Source of the DNA: Luteimonas wenzhouensis
GTDB lineage: Bacteria > Pseudomonadota > Gammaproteobacteria > Xanthomonadales > Xanthomonadaceae
Reading direction: 5' to 3'
Assembly (NCBI RefSeq): GCF_007859305.1
Contig: NZ_VOHE01000002.1
Span: 248,001 to 312,000, forward strand
DNA: 64,000 nt
The first letter of the stretch is position 1, and each line of letters starts with the position of its first letter. Made by a program: the position numbers and the translations under genes. This document shows, piece by piece, positions 38,294-49,476 of the stretch. The notes below the pieces were generated by a model. That model saw only the letters and a program-made list of their open reading frames with translations, did no database searches and was not told where the DNA came from.

Positions 38294-39766
38294 TCAGAGC
38301 GCGAGCCGGCGCTGTCGCTTGGCGTCGTCCGAGCGCAGCTGGCGCAGGCCCTCGAAGTAGCCCGGGTCGACCCCGGTCACGTACTCGCCGCTGAAGCAGG
38401 AGCTGTCGAACTTCATGCCGGCGAACTTCGGCCCGGCAACCGCGCTCTCCAGGTCTGCCAGGTCCTGGTACACCAGCCAGTCGCAGCCGATCATGCGCTC
38501 GATCTCTTCCTCGCTGCGGCCGTGCGCGATCAGCTCCTCGGGCGTGGGCATGTCGATGCCGTAGATGTTCGGGTGGCGCACCGGCGGCGCGGCCGAGGCC
38601 AGGTACACCTTGCGCGCCCCGGCATCGCGCGCCATCTGCACGATCTGCTGCGAGGTGGTGCCGCGCACGATCGAATCGTCGACCAGCAGCACCACGCGGT
38701 TGCGGAACTCCAGCGGGATCGGGTTGAGCTTGCGCTTGACCGACTTCACCCGCTCTCCCTGCCCCGGCATGATGAAGGTGCGGCCGACGTAGCGGTTCTT
38801 GATGAAGCCCTCGCGGTATTTCACCCCGAGCACGTTGGCCAGTTCCAGCGCGGCGTCGCGCGAGGTGTCGGGGATCGGGATCACGGTGTCGATGTCGTGG
38901 TCCGGCCGCAGGCGCAGGATCTTCTCGCCCAGGGTCACGCCCATGCGCATGCGCGCCTTGTGCACCGAGATGTTCTCGATCATCGAGTCCGGGCGCGCGA
39001 AGTACACGTACTCGAAGATGCACGGCGCGTGCGTCCCCGGTTCGGCGCACTGGCGGGTATGCAGCTCCCCGCGCGAGGTCACCACCACGCCCTCGCCCGG
39101 CGCGATGTCGCGCACCCGCTCGAAGCCGAGGATGTCCAACGCAACCGACTCCGAGGCGATCGCGTACTCGTCTCCGGCCTCGGTCCCGCGCTTGCCCAGC
39201 ACCAGCGGGCGGATGCCGTGCGGATCGCGGAACGCCACCAGGCCCAGGCCCAGTACCGTCGCCACCGCGGCATAGCCCCCCCGCGCGCGCCGGTTCACGC
39301 CCTCGACCGCGCGGAACGCCGCCTCGGGCGTGAGCGTGGGACTCTTGTCGAGCTCGTGCGCGAACACGTTGAGCAGCACTTCCGAGTCGGACTGGGTGTT
39401 GATGTTGCGCCGGTCCTGCTCGAATACCTCGCGACGCAGGGTGTCGGTGTTGACCAGGTTGCCGTTGTGCGCCAGCGCGATGCCGTAGGGCGAATTGACG
39501 TAGAACGGCTGTGCCTCGTCGCTGCCCTCGCTGCCGGCGGTGGGATAGCGGCAGTGGCCGATGCCCACCCTGCCCTGCAGCAGCCGCATCGCCCGGGCGT
39601 CGAACACGTCGCGGACCAGGCCGTTGCCCTTGTGCACCCGCAGCTGGGTGCCGTTGGCGGTGGCGATGCCCGCCGCGTCCTGGCCGCGGTGCTGGAGCAC
39701 GGTCAGCCCGTCGTAGAGCGCGGTCGCGACCTCGGTGGTGGCGACGATGCCGATGATGCCGCACAT
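38294..39766 (-). CDS. purF: Amidophosphoribosyltransferase
   Basis: 490 residues. First committed step of purine synthesis: PRPP plus glutamine to 5-phosphoribosylamine. After removal of Met, Cys1 of MCGIIGIVA is the glutaminase nucleophile; [15 protein letters not shown] and [13 protein letters not shown] follow. The PRPP loop is [20 protein letters not shown] near residue 350. Usually the order is dedD-cvpA-purF; here the SPOR gene lies only 61 bases upstream and cvpA is missing. Downstream DUF455 gene 11 bases away. Confidence 0.97.
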   Translation of the reverse strand: MCGIIGIVATTEVATALYDGLTVLQHRGQDAAGIATANGTQLRVHKGNGLVRDVFDARAMRLLQGRVGIGHCRYPTAGSEGSDEAQPFYVNSPYGIALAHNGNLVNTDTLRREVFEQDRRNINTQSDSEVLLNVFAHELDKSPTLTPEAAFRAVEGVNRRARGGYAAVATVLGLGLVAFRDPHGIRPLVLGKRGTEAGDEYAIASESVALDILGFERVRDIAPGEGVVVTSRGELHTRQCAEPGTHAPCIFEYVYFARPDSMIENISVHKARMRMGVTLGEKILRLRPDHDIDTVIPIPDTSRDAALELANVLGVKYREGFIKNRYVGRTFIMPGQGERVKSVKRKLNPIPLEFRNRVVLLVDDSIVRGTTSQQIVQMARDAGARKVYLASAAPPVRHPNIYGIDMPTPEELIAHGRSEEEIERMIGCDWLVYQDLADLESAVAGPKFAGMKFDSSCFSGEYVTGVDPGYFEGLRQLRSDDAKRQRRLAL

Positions 39767-39827
39767 GGCTGGGGTTCCGGTTGGATGTCCTGCGGGACTG
39801 CGAATCGGGGATGGGGCTGGCGGACGC

Positions 39828-40838
39828 TCAAGGATGCGGGCGGACCAGCCCGTCGGCGAGCCCGGCCCTGGCCTGCAGCTGCGCCTTCAGCCGCTCCGCC
39901 TCCTCGCGGCTGGGCACCGGCCCGGCCTTGACCCGGGTGAGGCGACCGCGGTCGGTGTCCACGGTATCGGTGAACGCAGCGAAGCCCAGGCCGCGCAGGC
40001 GGTCGCGCAGGCGGTTGGCCTCGGCCGCGTTGCCGAAGGCGCCGACCTGCACCGCGAACCCGACCCCGCTGGCGGCCGCCGCGGGCGTCGCCTGCGCGGC
40101 CGGCGGAGCGGGCGCGGCCGCCGATTCGCGGGCCGGCACCTGGGCGACAGGCGCCCCGGCATCGAGCACCACCACCCGCGGGCTGACGTCGTCACGGACC
40201 TGGGCGGCGCGCACCCGCACCACCTCCGCGGCTTCGCGCGACGCGTAGGGCCCCAGGCGCACGCGATGCGCGGGACGCCCGTTGAGGGTGAAGGGCTCGG
40301 CATAGGCGGAAAGGCCCGCCTCGCCGAGCTGGCGCACGATCAGGCGCGCATCGCGCTCGCTGGCGAAGGCGCCGAAGTGGACCGCGTAGTCGCCGCCGGC
40401 CGTGGTGGGCGGCAGGCGCATGTCCGCGGCTGGCGCGCGCTCCTGCGCCGCGGCCGCTGGAGCGGGGGCGGGCCTGGCCACGGCCGACGGGGGCGGGTCG
40501 CTGGCGGGAGGCGCGGCCAGGTCGGCGGCATCCTCGTTCGCGTCCTCCGCCGCCACGTCGCCCTCGGGCGGGGCGGTCGCGGTATCGACCAGCGGCAGCC
40601 CGTCGCCGGAGAGCGGTTCGTGCATCGGCAGCACGCCTTCGGCCGGCGCCTCGGGCGGCACCACGAGCGGCAGGTCGACGGTGCGGTAGCCCTCCTGCGG
40701 CGCGTCGGGCACGCGCATCGACAGGTCGGACACCCCGCTGTCCGGGGCCGGGCCCTTGACCAGCATCGGCAGGAAGATCACGGCCAGCGCGACCAGCACG
40801 GCGGCACCGATCAGGCGCTGTTTCAGTCCGGCATCCAT
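39828..40838 (-). CDS. SPOR domain-containing protein with two SPOR repeats (DedD position)
   Basis: 336 residues. A membrane span at about 9-27 ([20 protein letters not shown]), a Pro/Ala-rich periplasmic linker, and two SPOR domains: about 165-245 ([38 protein letters not shown]) and about 255-335 ([43 protein letters not shown]). SPOR domains bind denuded septal peptidoglycan; E. coli DedD has only one. Its place between folC and purF is the dedD position, but the duplicated SPOR domain is different, so I withhold the symbol. 40 bases after folC. Confidence 0.9.
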   Translation of the reverse strand: MDAGLKQRLIGAAVLVALAVIFLPMLVKGPAPDSGVSDLSMRVPDAPQEGYRTVDLPLVVPPEAPAEGVLPMHEPLSGDGLPLVDTATAPPEGDVAAEDANEDAADLAAPPASDPPPSAVARPAPAPAAAAQERAPAADMRLPPTTAGGDYAVHFGAFASERDARLIVRQLGEAGLSAYAEPFTLNGRPAHRVRLGPYASREAAEVVRVRAAQVRDDVSPRVVVLDAGAPVAQVPARESAAAPAPPAAQATPAAAASGVGFAVQVGAFGNAAEANRLRDRLRGLGFAAFTDTVDTDRGRLTRVKAGPVPSREEAERLKAQLQARAGLADGLVRPHP

Positions 40839-40878
40839 CAAGGTTCCGACCAGGTTCGGCGAGGCGGCGGCAGGGGGA

Positions 40879-42174
40879 TTATACGCCGCGGCCGCCGCCG
40901 GCTTCTGAATCCGCGCCGCGCAGCCGTCGCAACGCCAGCTCCGCGGCATGGAACGAGCCGAACACCAGCACGCGGTCGCCGGCGACGGCCGCCGCGAGCA
41001 CCGCGTCCAGCGCCACGCCCGGATCGTCGAAGCGTGCCCCCCGCGCGACGGCCCGATCGTGCAGGCGCGCGGCCAGGTCGGCCACCGCGAGCCCCCGCGC
41101 GCCCGCGCCGGGCGTCCCCGCCAGCCACCACTGGTCGACTTCCCCGGCCAGGGCCTGGACGACCCCCGCGACGTCCTTGTCGGCCAGCGGCGCGTACAGG
41201 ACGTGGACGCGACCGGGCACGCGGTTGGCCCGCAGCCATGCCGCCACCTCGCGCGCGGCCTGGGGGTTGTGGCCGACGTCGACGCGCACCTCCACGCCGT
41301 GGTGGCGCAACGCCTGCAGCCGGCCGGGCAGCCGCGCGGCCGCCACCCCGCGCGCCACCGCCTCGTCGGGAAGCTCGATATCCAGGGCGTGCAGCGCGGC
41401 GATGGCGGTCGCCGCGTTGCGCAGTTGCACCGGGGCATCCAGCGCCGGCGACGGCAGTTCCAGCACATGGCCCAGCTCGCGCCAGCGCCAGCCACCGGCG
41501 GCAAGCGGCTCGAAGAAGAAGTCGCTGCCGGCCCGGATCGCGGGGGCGCCGAGCGCATAGGCATGTCGCAGCACGCTGGCCGGCGGATCGTCCTCGCCCA
41601 GGACCACCGGCTTCCAGGCCCGCACGATCCCGGCCTTCTCCAGTCCGATCGCCTCGCGGTCCGGCCCCAGCCACTCCTGGTGGTCGAGGTCGACGGTAGT
41701 GATCACGGCCACGTCGGCATCGACCAGGTTGGTCGCGTCCAGGCGCCCGCCCAGCCCCACTTCCAGGAGGGCCAGGTCCAGGCCGGCACGTTCGAACAAC
41801 CGCAGCGCGGCCAGGGTGCCGAACTCGAAGTAGGTCAGCGGCGTGCCGTTGCGCGCCGCCTCCACCGCGGCGAGGGCCTGCGCCAGCGCCGCGTCGCCGG
41901 CATCGGCGCCGTCGATGCGCACCCGCTCGCGGTAGTCGAGCAGGTGCGGCGAGGTGTACGCGCCCACCCGCAGGCCGGCGGCACGCGCGATCGCCTCGAT
42001 GAAGGCCACGGTCGAGCCCTTGCCGTTGGTGCCGGCCACGGTGACCACGCGCCGCGCCGGCCGGCCCAGGCCCATGCGCGCGGCCACCTCGCGCACGCGG
42101 TCGAGGCCCATCTCGATCGCCCGCGGGTGCTGGCGCTCGATGTAGGCGAGCCACTCGGGAAGCGTGTCAGGCAT
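40879..42174 (-). CDS. folC: Bifunctional dihydrofolate synthase/folylpolyglutamate synthase
   Basis: 431 residues, family length. Adds glutamate to dihydropteroate and to folates using ATP. The P-loop VTVAGTNGKGSTVAFIEAI is near residue 45, followed by YTSPHLLDYRERVRIDG, LLEVGLGGRLDATNLVD and TTVDLDHQEWLG. The C-terminal ligase domain includes VRVDVGHNPQAAREVA. ATG 42174 fits the family start (PEWLAYIERQHP). In many relatives accD precedes folC; here a histidine phosphatase gene does. Confidence 0.96.
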   Translation of the reverse strand: MPDTLPEWLAYIERQHPRAIEMGLDRVREVAARMGLGRPARRVVTVAGTNGKGSTVAFIEAIARAAGLRVGAYTSPHLLDYRERVRIDGADAGDAALAQALAAVEAARNGTPLTYFEFGTLAALRLFERAGLDLALLEVGLGGRLDATNLVDADVAVITTVDLDHQEWLGPDREAIGLEKAGIVRAWKPVVLGEDDPPASVLRHAYALGAPAIRAGSDFFFEPLAAGGWRWRELGHVLELPSPALDAPVQLRNAATAIAALHALDIELPDEAVARGVAAARLPGRLQALRHHGVEVRVDVGHNPQAAREVAAWLRANRVPGRVHVLYAPLADKDVAGVVQALAGEVDQWWLAGTPGAGARGLAVADLAARLHDRAVARGARFDDPGVALDAVLAAAVAGDRVLVFGSFHAAELALRRLRGADSEAGGGRGV

Positions 42175-42233
42175 GGTCGGGAGCTGGGGCGCGCCACGGC
42201 GGAGGATCCGCCGGAGGCCGACGACGCGGCGGA

Positions 42234-42878
42234 TCAGAGCGCCCGGTGCACTGCCTCGCCGAAGAACGCGGTGTGGTGGGAGCAGTCGTTGAGCCGCACC
42301 ACTTCCAGCCGCGACAGGTCGTCTCCCTCCAGCAGGTTGAGCGTGGTCGGCGCCTGGCGGAAGGACCAGAGCCGCGACAGCGGGATGCCCAGCACCTGGC
42401 ACAGGATCACGCGATTGACCGCGTCGTGCGCGACCACCAGCAGCGTGTCGTTGCCGCCGAGGCCCTCGACCGACCACTCAAGCGCCTCCCAGGCGCGCCG
42501 CAGGACCTGCTTGAGCGATTCGCCTCCGGGCATCTGCACGGTGTCGGGAGCCTCGCGCCAGGCGCGCAGCAGCTCGGGATCGCGCTCGGCGATCTCGCTG
42601 GCGAGCAGGCCCTCCCAGGTGCCGTGGGCGATCTCCATGAAGCCCATCTCGGTGGTGAGCATCGGCGCGCGCGCCTCGCCCAGCGCCAGCTGCCCGGTGT
42701 GGTAGGCGCGGGTCAGGGGCGAACTGACTGCCTTGTCGATGCGCACGTCGCGCAACCGTTCGCCCAGCAGCCGCGCCTGCTTCTCGCCCACCGGCGACAA
42801 CGGAATGTCTTCCTGTCCCTGGTAACGGCCTTCGGCATTCCACGGCGTCTCGCCGTGGCGGGCAAGCAGGATTCTCAT
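42234..42878 (-). CDS. Histidine phosphatase family protein (phosphoglycerate mutase-like)
   Basis: 214 residues. Begins MRILLARHGETPWNAEGRYQG, with the catalytic phospho-histidine in LARHGET at residue 8; the second catalytic His is in LLVVAHDAVNRVI near residue 153, and AHGTWEGL near 79 carries the acid residue. Broad family: could be a cobalamin-pathway phosphatase, a 2,3-bisphosphoglycerate-independent-like mutase or a general phosphatase. ATG 42878 is placed at the start of the RHG strand; an extra 12 upstream residues look non-homologous. 59 bases before folC, same strand, so likely same transcript. Confidence 0.85.
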   Translation of the reverse strand: MRILLARHGETPWNAEGRYQGQEDIPLSPVGEKQARLLGERLRDVRIDKAVSSPLTRAYHTGQLALGEARAPMLTTEMGFMEIAHGTWEGLLASEIAERDPELLRAWREAPDTVQMPGGESLKQVLRRAWEALEWSVEGLGGNDTLLVVAHDAVNRVILCQVLGIPLSRLWSFRQAPTTLNLLEGDDLSRLEVVRLNDCSHHTAFFGEAVHRAL

Positions 42879-42978
42879 GCGGCAGCGGGTCCGGATATGG
42901 AGGAATGCGGGCACTCCCCGGCGCCCGCGCGGCGCATAGTCTAAGCGAAGCCGCCCGCCCGTTGCCGCGCGGCCGCGC

Positions 42979-45144
42979 TCAGCGCGTGGCCGGGACGCCC
43001 ATCTCCTCCAGCAGGCGCGGGGCCGGGTACACCTCCTGCATGATCCAGCGCATGTAGCGCTGGTCGACCGAGATGGTCCGGGTCATCTCCGCGTCGAAGA
43101 CCCAGTTCGACACCACCGCCTCCCAGTTCATGTCGAACAGCAGCCCCACCAGGCGCCCCTGCGCGTCGAGCACCGGCGAGCCGGAGTTGCCGCCGGTCAC
43201 GTCGAGGTCGGACAGGAAATTCACCGGCACGCTGCGCAGCCGGCGATCGGCCAGTCCGCCATGGCGGCCCTCGGCCACCGCGTCGAGCAGCGCCTGTGGT
43301 GCGTCGAACGGCGCCTCGCCGGTGGCTTTGGCGGCCACTTCCTCCAGCCGGGTGAAGGCCTGGTGCCGGGTGCCGTCGAGCCCGATGTACGGCACCACCT
43401 TGCCGAAGGTGATCCGCAGCGAGGAGTTCGCATCCGGGTACACGTGGCCGCCCTGGCTGCGGCGGTAGTCCGCCAGCGCCTGCAGGTAGACCGGACGCGC
43501 CGCGAGCCGCTCGCCGGCCCGCGCCTTGCGCTCCTGCTCGAGTTCGAGCAGGGTCGGCATCAGCGCCACCGCATAGGCGAGCGCCGGATCGCGGTTGCCC
43601 TCGAGCTCCTTGCGCCCGGCTTCGAACCAGGCCATGCGCACCGCGGTGTCGCCGATGCGGGTCCTGGACAGTCTCTCCAGGGCGGCCTCGATCGCGGCGG
43701 CGTCGTCGCCGCCCAGCCACGCGTCGAGCGCCGGCAGGCGCTGCCCGGGCGGCAGCTTCAGGTATTCGGCCAGCCAGTAGCGCTGCAGTTCGCGGTCCAT
43801 CTCGGCCACGTAGCGGCGCTCCATCTGCCGCAGGCCGCCCTCGATCGTGGGCAGGTCGCGTTCCTGGTAGCCCTGCTCGCGTTCGGCGTCGGGCTTCTCG
43901 CGCTCGATCGCCAGGCGGTAGAGTGAGGTCGCCGCCGACAGCGCGCCCGTGCCGTTGAGCATCCGCAGCACCAGGTCGCGCTCGCGGGTGGCGCGTTCGG
44001 CATCGTCCAGGGCCAGCAGCCGGCGGTGCGCCTCGAGCGCGGCCTCGCCCGCCTCGCCCTGCCCGGCCAGCCACGCCAGCACGGCCTCCTCCTCGGCACG
44101 CTTGCGCGCGAGCGCATCGATCCGGGCGAAGCCCTCGAGCTGCCCCTGGTAGTTCTTCATCGTGTTTTCCCAGCCGCGCACGGTGCTGGCGTAGCGGACC
44201 TCGATGTCGGGGTCGGCCTTGCCGCGCGCCCCGACCAGCGCGGTCATCGCGCGGTAGTGGCGCACGATCGAGGGATACGACCACTCCACCGTGTCCTCGA
44301 ACTCGCCGGCCAGCGCGTAGCGGCTGGTACGCCCGGGGTAGCCGGCGACCATCACGAAGTTGCCCTCGCGCAGCGGCCGGTCGGCGATCTTCAGCCAGTG
44401 CCTCGGCTGGTAAGGCACGTTGTCCGGGGAGAACGCCGCCGGCGTGCCGTCGGGACCGACATAGGCGCGGTAGAACGCGAAGTCGCCGGTATGCCGCGGC
44501 CACATCCAGTTGTCGACCTCGCCGCCGAAGTTGCCGATGCCGCCGGGCGGCGCATAGGCCAGGCGCACGTCCCGGATCTCGAGGTTGCGGAACAGGCGGT
44601 AGGCGTTGCCGCCCAGGAAGCTGTACAGGCGGCAGCGGTAGCCGGGCTCGGCTTCGCATTCGGCAACCAGCCGCTTCTCGATCGCGTCCAGCGCACGGGT
44701 CCGCTCGAGCGGCCCATCGGCGGCAGCGATGGCCGCGTGCACGCGCTCGCTGACATCGGTGATCGCGTCGAGCACGTAGATGCGCGCGTTGGGGCCGGCG
44801 GTAATCTCCTCGCCGGGCGCGGCAGCGTTGAAGCCGTCGCGCAGAAGGTTGTTCCCGGGGGTCGAATTGAGCTGGATCGCACCGTAGGCGCAGTGGTGGT
44901 TGGTCACCACCAGGCCCTGCGGCGAGACGAAGCTGGCGGTGCAGCCGCCCAACGACACCACCGCCCCCAGCGGGTCGCCGGTGAGGTCGGCCAGGCGCTC
45001 CGGATCCAGCCGCAGCCCCGCCTTCTTCAGCGACCTGGCGATCTCTGGAAGCTGCTGCGGCACCCACATGCCCTCGGCGGCGCGGGCGGCGGAGGACACG
45101 GCCAGGACGGCGGCGGCGGACAGGCTCAGCAGGGCAAGGCGCAT
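42979..45144 (-). CDS. S46 family dipeptidyl-peptidase, periplasmic
   Basis: 721 residues, full DPP7/DPP11 length. Signal peptide 1-22, then the chymotrypsin-like fold with a helical insert. The catalytic histidine is H84 in LVVTNHHCAYG, and the nucleophile S654 lies in DVTGGNSGSPVL; the Asp should be near 225. The enzyme removes dipeptides from peptide N-termini. The S1 residue at the position of DPP7 Gly673/DPP11 Arg673 is Met672 (LLFDMNWEAV), so specificity cannot be taken from either. Other S46 genes usually occur in these bacteria. Divergent from tdh. Confidence 0.93.
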   Translation of the reverse strand: MRLALLSLSAAAVLAVSSAARAAEGMWVPQQLPEIARSLKKAGLRLDPERLADLTGDPLGAVVSLGGCTASFVSPQGLVVTNHHCAYGAIQLNSTPGNNLLRDGFNAAAPGEEITAGPNARIYVLDAITDVSERVHAAIAAADGPLERTRALDAIEKRLVAECEAEPGYRCRLYSFLGGNAYRLFRNLEIRDVRLAYAPPGGIGNFGGEVDNWMWPRHTGDFAFYRAYVGPDGTPAAFSPDNVPYQPRHWLKIADRPLREGNFVMVAGYPGRTSRYALAGEFEDTVEWSYPSIVRHYRAMTALVGARGKADPDIEVRYASTVRGWENTMKNYQGQLEGFARIDALARKRAEEEAVLAWLAGQGEAGEAALEAHRRLLALDDAERATRERDLVLRMLNGTGALSAATSLYRLAIEREKPDAEREQGYQERDLPTIEGGLRQMERRYVAEMDRELQRYWLAEYLKLPPGQRLPALDAWLGGDDAAAIEAALERLSRTRIGDTAVRMAWFEAGRKELEGNRDPALAYAVALMPTLLELEQERKARAGERLAARPVYLQALADYRRSQGGHVYPDANSSLRITFGKVVPYIGLDGTRHQAFTRLEEVAAKATGEAPFDAPQALLDAVAEGRHGGLADRRLRSVPVNFLSDLDVTGGNSGSPVLDAQGRLVGLLFDMNWEAVVSNWVFDAEMTRTISVDQRYMRWIMQEVYPAPRLLEEMGVPATR

Positions 45145-45287
45145 GCAACGGTTCCAACTGAAAGGACCGCGCGATTGTAGCCCCCACCCCGCGACGGTCC
45201 CGCCACGCGCCCCGGCGGCGTCGGTTTCCCGTGCAACCTATAATGCCGATCCCTTCCCCCCGACGGCATTCCCCGATGTCCGCAACC

Positions 45288-46310
45288 ATGAAGGCGCTGG
45301 TCAAGCGCGAGACCACCAAGGGACTGTGGATGGAGGAAGTGCCGGTCCCGGTCCCCGGCCCCAACGAGGTCCTGATCCGGGTCGAGAAGACCGCCATCTG
45401 CGGCACCGACCTGCACATCTACCTCTGGGACGAGTGGGCCCGGCGCACGATCCGGCAGGGGCTGGTCGTCGGCCATGAGTTCGTCGGCCGCATCGCCGGA
45501 CTCGGCCCCGGCGTGTCCGGCTACGCCGTCGGCCAACGCGTCTCGGCCGAGGGCCACATCGTCTGCGGCCACTGCCGCAACTGCCGCGCCGGCAAGCAGC
45601 ACCTGTGTCCGAACACCGTGGGCATCGGCGTCAACCGCGACGGCGCCTTCGCCGAGTACATCGTGATGCCGGCGTCCAACCTGTGGCCGGTGCCCGACCA
45701 GGTGCCGTCGGAACTGGCCGCGTTCTTCGATCCCTACGGCAACGCCGCGCACTGCGCGCTCGAGTTCGACGTCGTCGGCGAGGACGTGCTGATCACCGGC
45801 GCCGGCCCGATCGGGGTCATGGCGGCCGGGATCTGCAAGCACATCGGCGCGCGCAACGTGGTCGTCACCGACGTCAACGACTACCGGCTCAAGCTCGCCG
45901 CCGACATGGGTGCGACCCGGGTGGTCAACGTCGCCAACACCCCGCTGCGCGAGGTCATGGCCGACCTGCACATGGACGGCTTCGACGTTGGCCTGGAGAT
46001 GAGCGGCAACCCGCGCGCCTTCAACGACATGCTCGAGGCCATGTACCACGGCGGCAAGGTGGCATTGCTGGGGATCCTGCCCAAGGGCGCGGGCGTGGAC
46101 TGGGACCGGATCATCTTCAAGGGCCTGACCGTTCAGGGCATCTACGGCCGCCGCATGTACGAGACCTGGTACAAGATGACCCAGCTGGTGTTGTCGGGCT
46201 TCCCGCTGGGCAAGGTGCTCAGCCACCAGCTGCACGCCGACGACTTCCAGAAGGGCTTCGACCTGATGGAAGGCGGCAAGTGCGGCAAGGTCGTGCTGAG
46301 CTGGCCCTGA
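45288..46310 (+). CDS. tdh: L-threonine 3-dehydrogenase
   Basis: 340 residues, near-identical in length to E. coli Tdh. Oxidises threonine to 2-amino-3-oxobutyrate with NAD+. Catalytic zinc: ICGTDLHIY (Cys near 38) and VVGHEFVG; structural zinc: [15 protein letters not shown] with four Cys (about 93-107). Rossmann motif [14 protein letters not shown] near 170. ATG 45288 gives the E. coli-like MKALVKRE start; an in-frame ATG at 45276 adds four residues. kbl follows 82 bases later, the classic pairing because the product is unstable. Confidence 0.97.
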   Translation: MKALVKRETTKGLWMEEVPVPVPGPNEVLIRVEKTAICGTDLHIYLWDEWARRTIRQGLVVGHEFVGRIAGLGPGVSGYAVGQRVSAEGHIVCGHCRNCRAGKQHLCPNTVGIGVNRDGAFAEYIVMPASNLWPVPDQVPSELAAFFDPYGNAAHCALEFDVVGEDVLITGAGPIGVMAAGICKHIGARNVVVTDVNDYRLKLAADMGATRVVNVANTPLREVMADLHMDGFDVGLEMSGNPRAFNDMLEAMYHGGKVALLGILPKGAGVDWDRIIFKGLTVQGIYGRRMYETWYKMTQLVLSGFPLGKVLSHQLHADDFQKGFDLMEGGKCGKVVLSWP

Positions 46311-46392
46311 TCCGCGTCAGCCGCCGCGGCGCCCCGCGACGCACGCATCCGCCCCCATACCCTGCCCCTTTGGGCGACAGGAGGTTCCACCG

Positions 46393-47586
<1,194 letters not shown>

Positions 47587-47600
47587 GCACGCGCCGGGCG

Positions 47601-47623
47601 GGTCGCGGCACCCTGCCGCGGCC
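47601..47623. terminator. Possible hairpin between kbl and the converging secreted protein gene
   Basis: GGTCGCGGCA (47601-47610) and TGCCGCGGCC (47614-47623) pair over 9 of 10 positions with a 3-base loop, in the 45-base gap between convergent genes. No T-run. Confidence 0.4.
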
Positions 47624-47631
47624 CTCGCGCC

Positions 47632-48114
47632 TTACTGCTGCGGCGCGGCCTCGGCGGCGCCGGCCTCGGCGGGCGCCTGCTGCTGCGCGTTGGGATCGAC
47701 GCGGCGACCGGCGCTGTAGCCGTTGGCCTGCAGCCACGCGTCGAAATCGTCGGCCGTCATGCGCCGGCCGTTCTGGGTCATGTTGAACCGGTACGGCGTG
47801 TTGTCGAATTCGGTCTTCTTCACGTAGCCGGCCGGGGTGGCGGTCGCGGCGGGGGCCGCGGCCAGGCTGCGGCAGCCTTCCACCTTCAGGCGCCAGAGCA
47901 CGTTGTCGACCGACTGCGTCTCGTCGTAGTCGGGCGCCAGCACGCCACGCTGCGAACCCAGCTGCGGATTGACCACCGCGAAGCCGGCCGCCACCGGCGT
48001 GAGGACGGTGGGACGCACCGCCGTCGGCCGGGCGGCGATGTCCTGGCACTGGCTCGACGACGCCTGCGCGCCGAACGCCGCCATCGAAAGCACCACCATC
48101 GCCAGTCCACGCAT
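47632..48114 (-). CDS. Hypothetical secreted protein
   Basis: 160 residues. A signal peptide covers about 1-18 (MRGLAMVVLSMAAFGAQA). The mature part has AGFAVVNPQLGSQRGVLAPDYDETQSVDNVLWRL, one further Cys in KVEGCRSL, an Ala-rich linker, then PYRFNMTQNGRRMTADDFDAWLQANGY. The last segment resembles short EF-like or peptidoglycan-associated motifs but I cannot name a family. An AAGGGG precedes ATG 48114. It follows the OmpA cluster on the same strand, after its terminator. Confidence 0.72.
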   Translation of the reverse strand: MRGLAMVVLSMAAFGAQASSSQCQDIAARPTAVRPTVLTPVAAGFAVVNPQLGSQRGVLAPDYDETQSVDNVLWRLKVEGCRSLAAAPAATATPAGYVKKTEFDNTPYRFNMTQNGRRMTADDFDAWLQANGYSAGRRVDPNAQQQAPAEAGAAEAAPQQ

Positions 48115-48208
48115 CGTCGCTACCCCTTGCACAGTTGCGGCGGAGTGTAGCAGCGCCTGAGGCGACGACAAGGGCATGGATGCCACGGCGGGCGACCGCG
48201 CACATAAA

Positions 48209-48235
48209 GGAAGCCCGGCACGTGGCCGGGCTTCC
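48209..48235 (-). terminator. Terminator after the first ompA-like gene
   Basis: 11-bp perfect stem GGAAGCCCGGC (48209-48219) and GCCGGGCTTCC (48225-48235) with a 5-base loop, 23 bases past the stop at 48258. On the minus strand TTTATG follows the stem. Likely rho-independent. Confidence 0.82.
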
Positions 48236-48257
48236 TGGTCTGCACTGTGCGTCCGGA

Positions 48258-49304
48258 TCAGTTCTGGACGTTCAGCTCGGTGCGACGGTTCACCTCGCTC
48301 TTGCACCCCGGCAGCGTCTGCGGGGTCGGCTCCAGCGGACGGCTCTCGCCGTAACCCACCGGGCCCGACAGACGGCTGGCGTCGATGCCGTTGCTGGTCA
48401 GGTAGTCGTACACCGCGGCCGCACGACGCTCCGACAGGCGCTGGTTGTAGGCGTCCGGACCGCACAGGTCGGTGTGGCCGGCCACTTCCACGCGCAGCTC
48501 CGGATAGCGGCGCAGGATCTCCACCGCCTCGTTCAGGATCTGCACCGCGTCAGGACGCAGCGTCGCCTTGTCGAAGTCGAAGTTCACGCCGTTCAGGTCG
48601 ATCGTGATCGGCGCCGGCGGCGGCGGCGGGGCCGGCTCGGCCGGCGGCGGCGGCGGCGGCGGGGCCACCGGCTTGGTCGGCTCCGGACCCAGCGGCACCA
48701 CCACGCCCAGCGACGCGATCACGTCGGAGAAGTAGCTCTCCTCCATCTGGTGCGGGTAGCCCGACGAGTCGGTGCCGCTCTCGGCCGCGTAGCTGCTGGT
48801 GTCGAAGTCGAAACGGGCCGCCAGCTCGGCACGCACCGCCACGCGGCGCGAGAAATCGCCCTGCAGGCCGAAGCCCAGCTTCGCCGCCAGGTTCCCGTCC
48901 TCACGCTGCAGCGGGGACTGCGTGCCCGCCGTCGCCTCGTACTCTTCCTCCGAACGCTGGTAGCCCAGGCCCATCACCACGTACGGGTTCCAGTTCCGCG
49001 ACTCGTTGATGAAGTGGCGGCGGAAGTCCAGCGACACGCCGTACTGGCTCCACAGCAGGTTGTTGTTGTGGCGGAAGCTCGGGTTCTGGTAGTTCAGCGC
49101 TCCTTCCACCGACCACTCCGGGCTGATGAAGCGGCCGACGCCCAGGCCCAGCGCGAACGCGTCTTCCGTGCGACGGTCCTTGTCCTGCAGGTTGTAACCA
49201 ACCGAACCGGACAGGTACCAGCGGTCGTCGTAGTCCTGCGCGGAAGCGACTTGCGTCACGGCCAGGCCCGCGAGCAGGGCGGCGCTCAACAAGTGGATTT
49301 TCAT
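48258..49304 (-). CDS. OmpA family outer-membrane protein, copy 1
   Basis: 348 residues. Signal peptide 1-21 (MKIHLLSAALLAGLAVTQVASA), an eight-strand OmpA-type barrel (about 22-185: YDDRWYLSGSVGYNLQDKDRR onward), a Pro-rich hinge (VAPPPPPPPAEPAPPPPPAP) and a C-terminal OmpA peptidoglycan-binding domain (about 235-348) with VEVAGHTDLCG and AYNQRLSERRAAAVYDYL; two Cys may form a disulphide. AAGGAG precedes ATG 49304. It is a tandem duplicate of the gene at 49511-50560; 410 bases of the barrel region are identical in DNA. An own promoter and terminator mark it as separately transcribed. Confidence 0.93.
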   Translation of the reverse strand: MKIHLLSAALLAGLAVTQVASAQDYDDRWYLSGSVGYNLQDKDRRTEDAFALGLGVGRFISPEWSVEGALNYQNPSFRHNNNLLWSQYGVSLDFRRHFINESRNWNPYVVMGLGYQRSEEEYEATAGTQSPLQREDGNLAAKLGFGLQGDFSRRVAVRAELAARFDFDTSSYAAESGTDSSGYPHQMEESYFSDVIASLGVVVPLGPEPTKPVAPPPPPPPAEPAPPPPPAPITIDLNGVNFDFDKATLRPDAVQILNEAVEILRRYPELRVEVAGHTDLCGPDAYNQRLSERRAAAVYDYLTSNGIDASRLSGPVGYGESRPLEPTPQTLPGCKSEVNRRTELNVQN

Positions 49305-49420
49305 GGGTATGACTCCTTGGGGATGTCCTGAAGTTTGAAACTCGACTGTTCGCACACTCGTTCCGTCAGGCGCCCGGGCGACGAGGCCGGGCCAGGCCGC
49401 TGCTTCTCTGGCGCCGCGGA

Positions 49421-49450
49421 ATCATATCAATTCAAACGGATCCTTAACAA
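49421..49450 (-). promoter_or_regulatory. Sigma-70 promoter of ompA copy 1
   Basis: On the minus strand -35 TTGTTA (49450-49445) and -10 TATGAT (49426-49421) with an 18-base spacer, in a locally AT-rich stretch. Predicted transcription start about 49414, leaving a leader of about 110 bases before ATG 49304. Confidence 0.6.
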
Positions 49451-49476
49451 GAATCCGGACCCGTCCGGAAAGGGGC

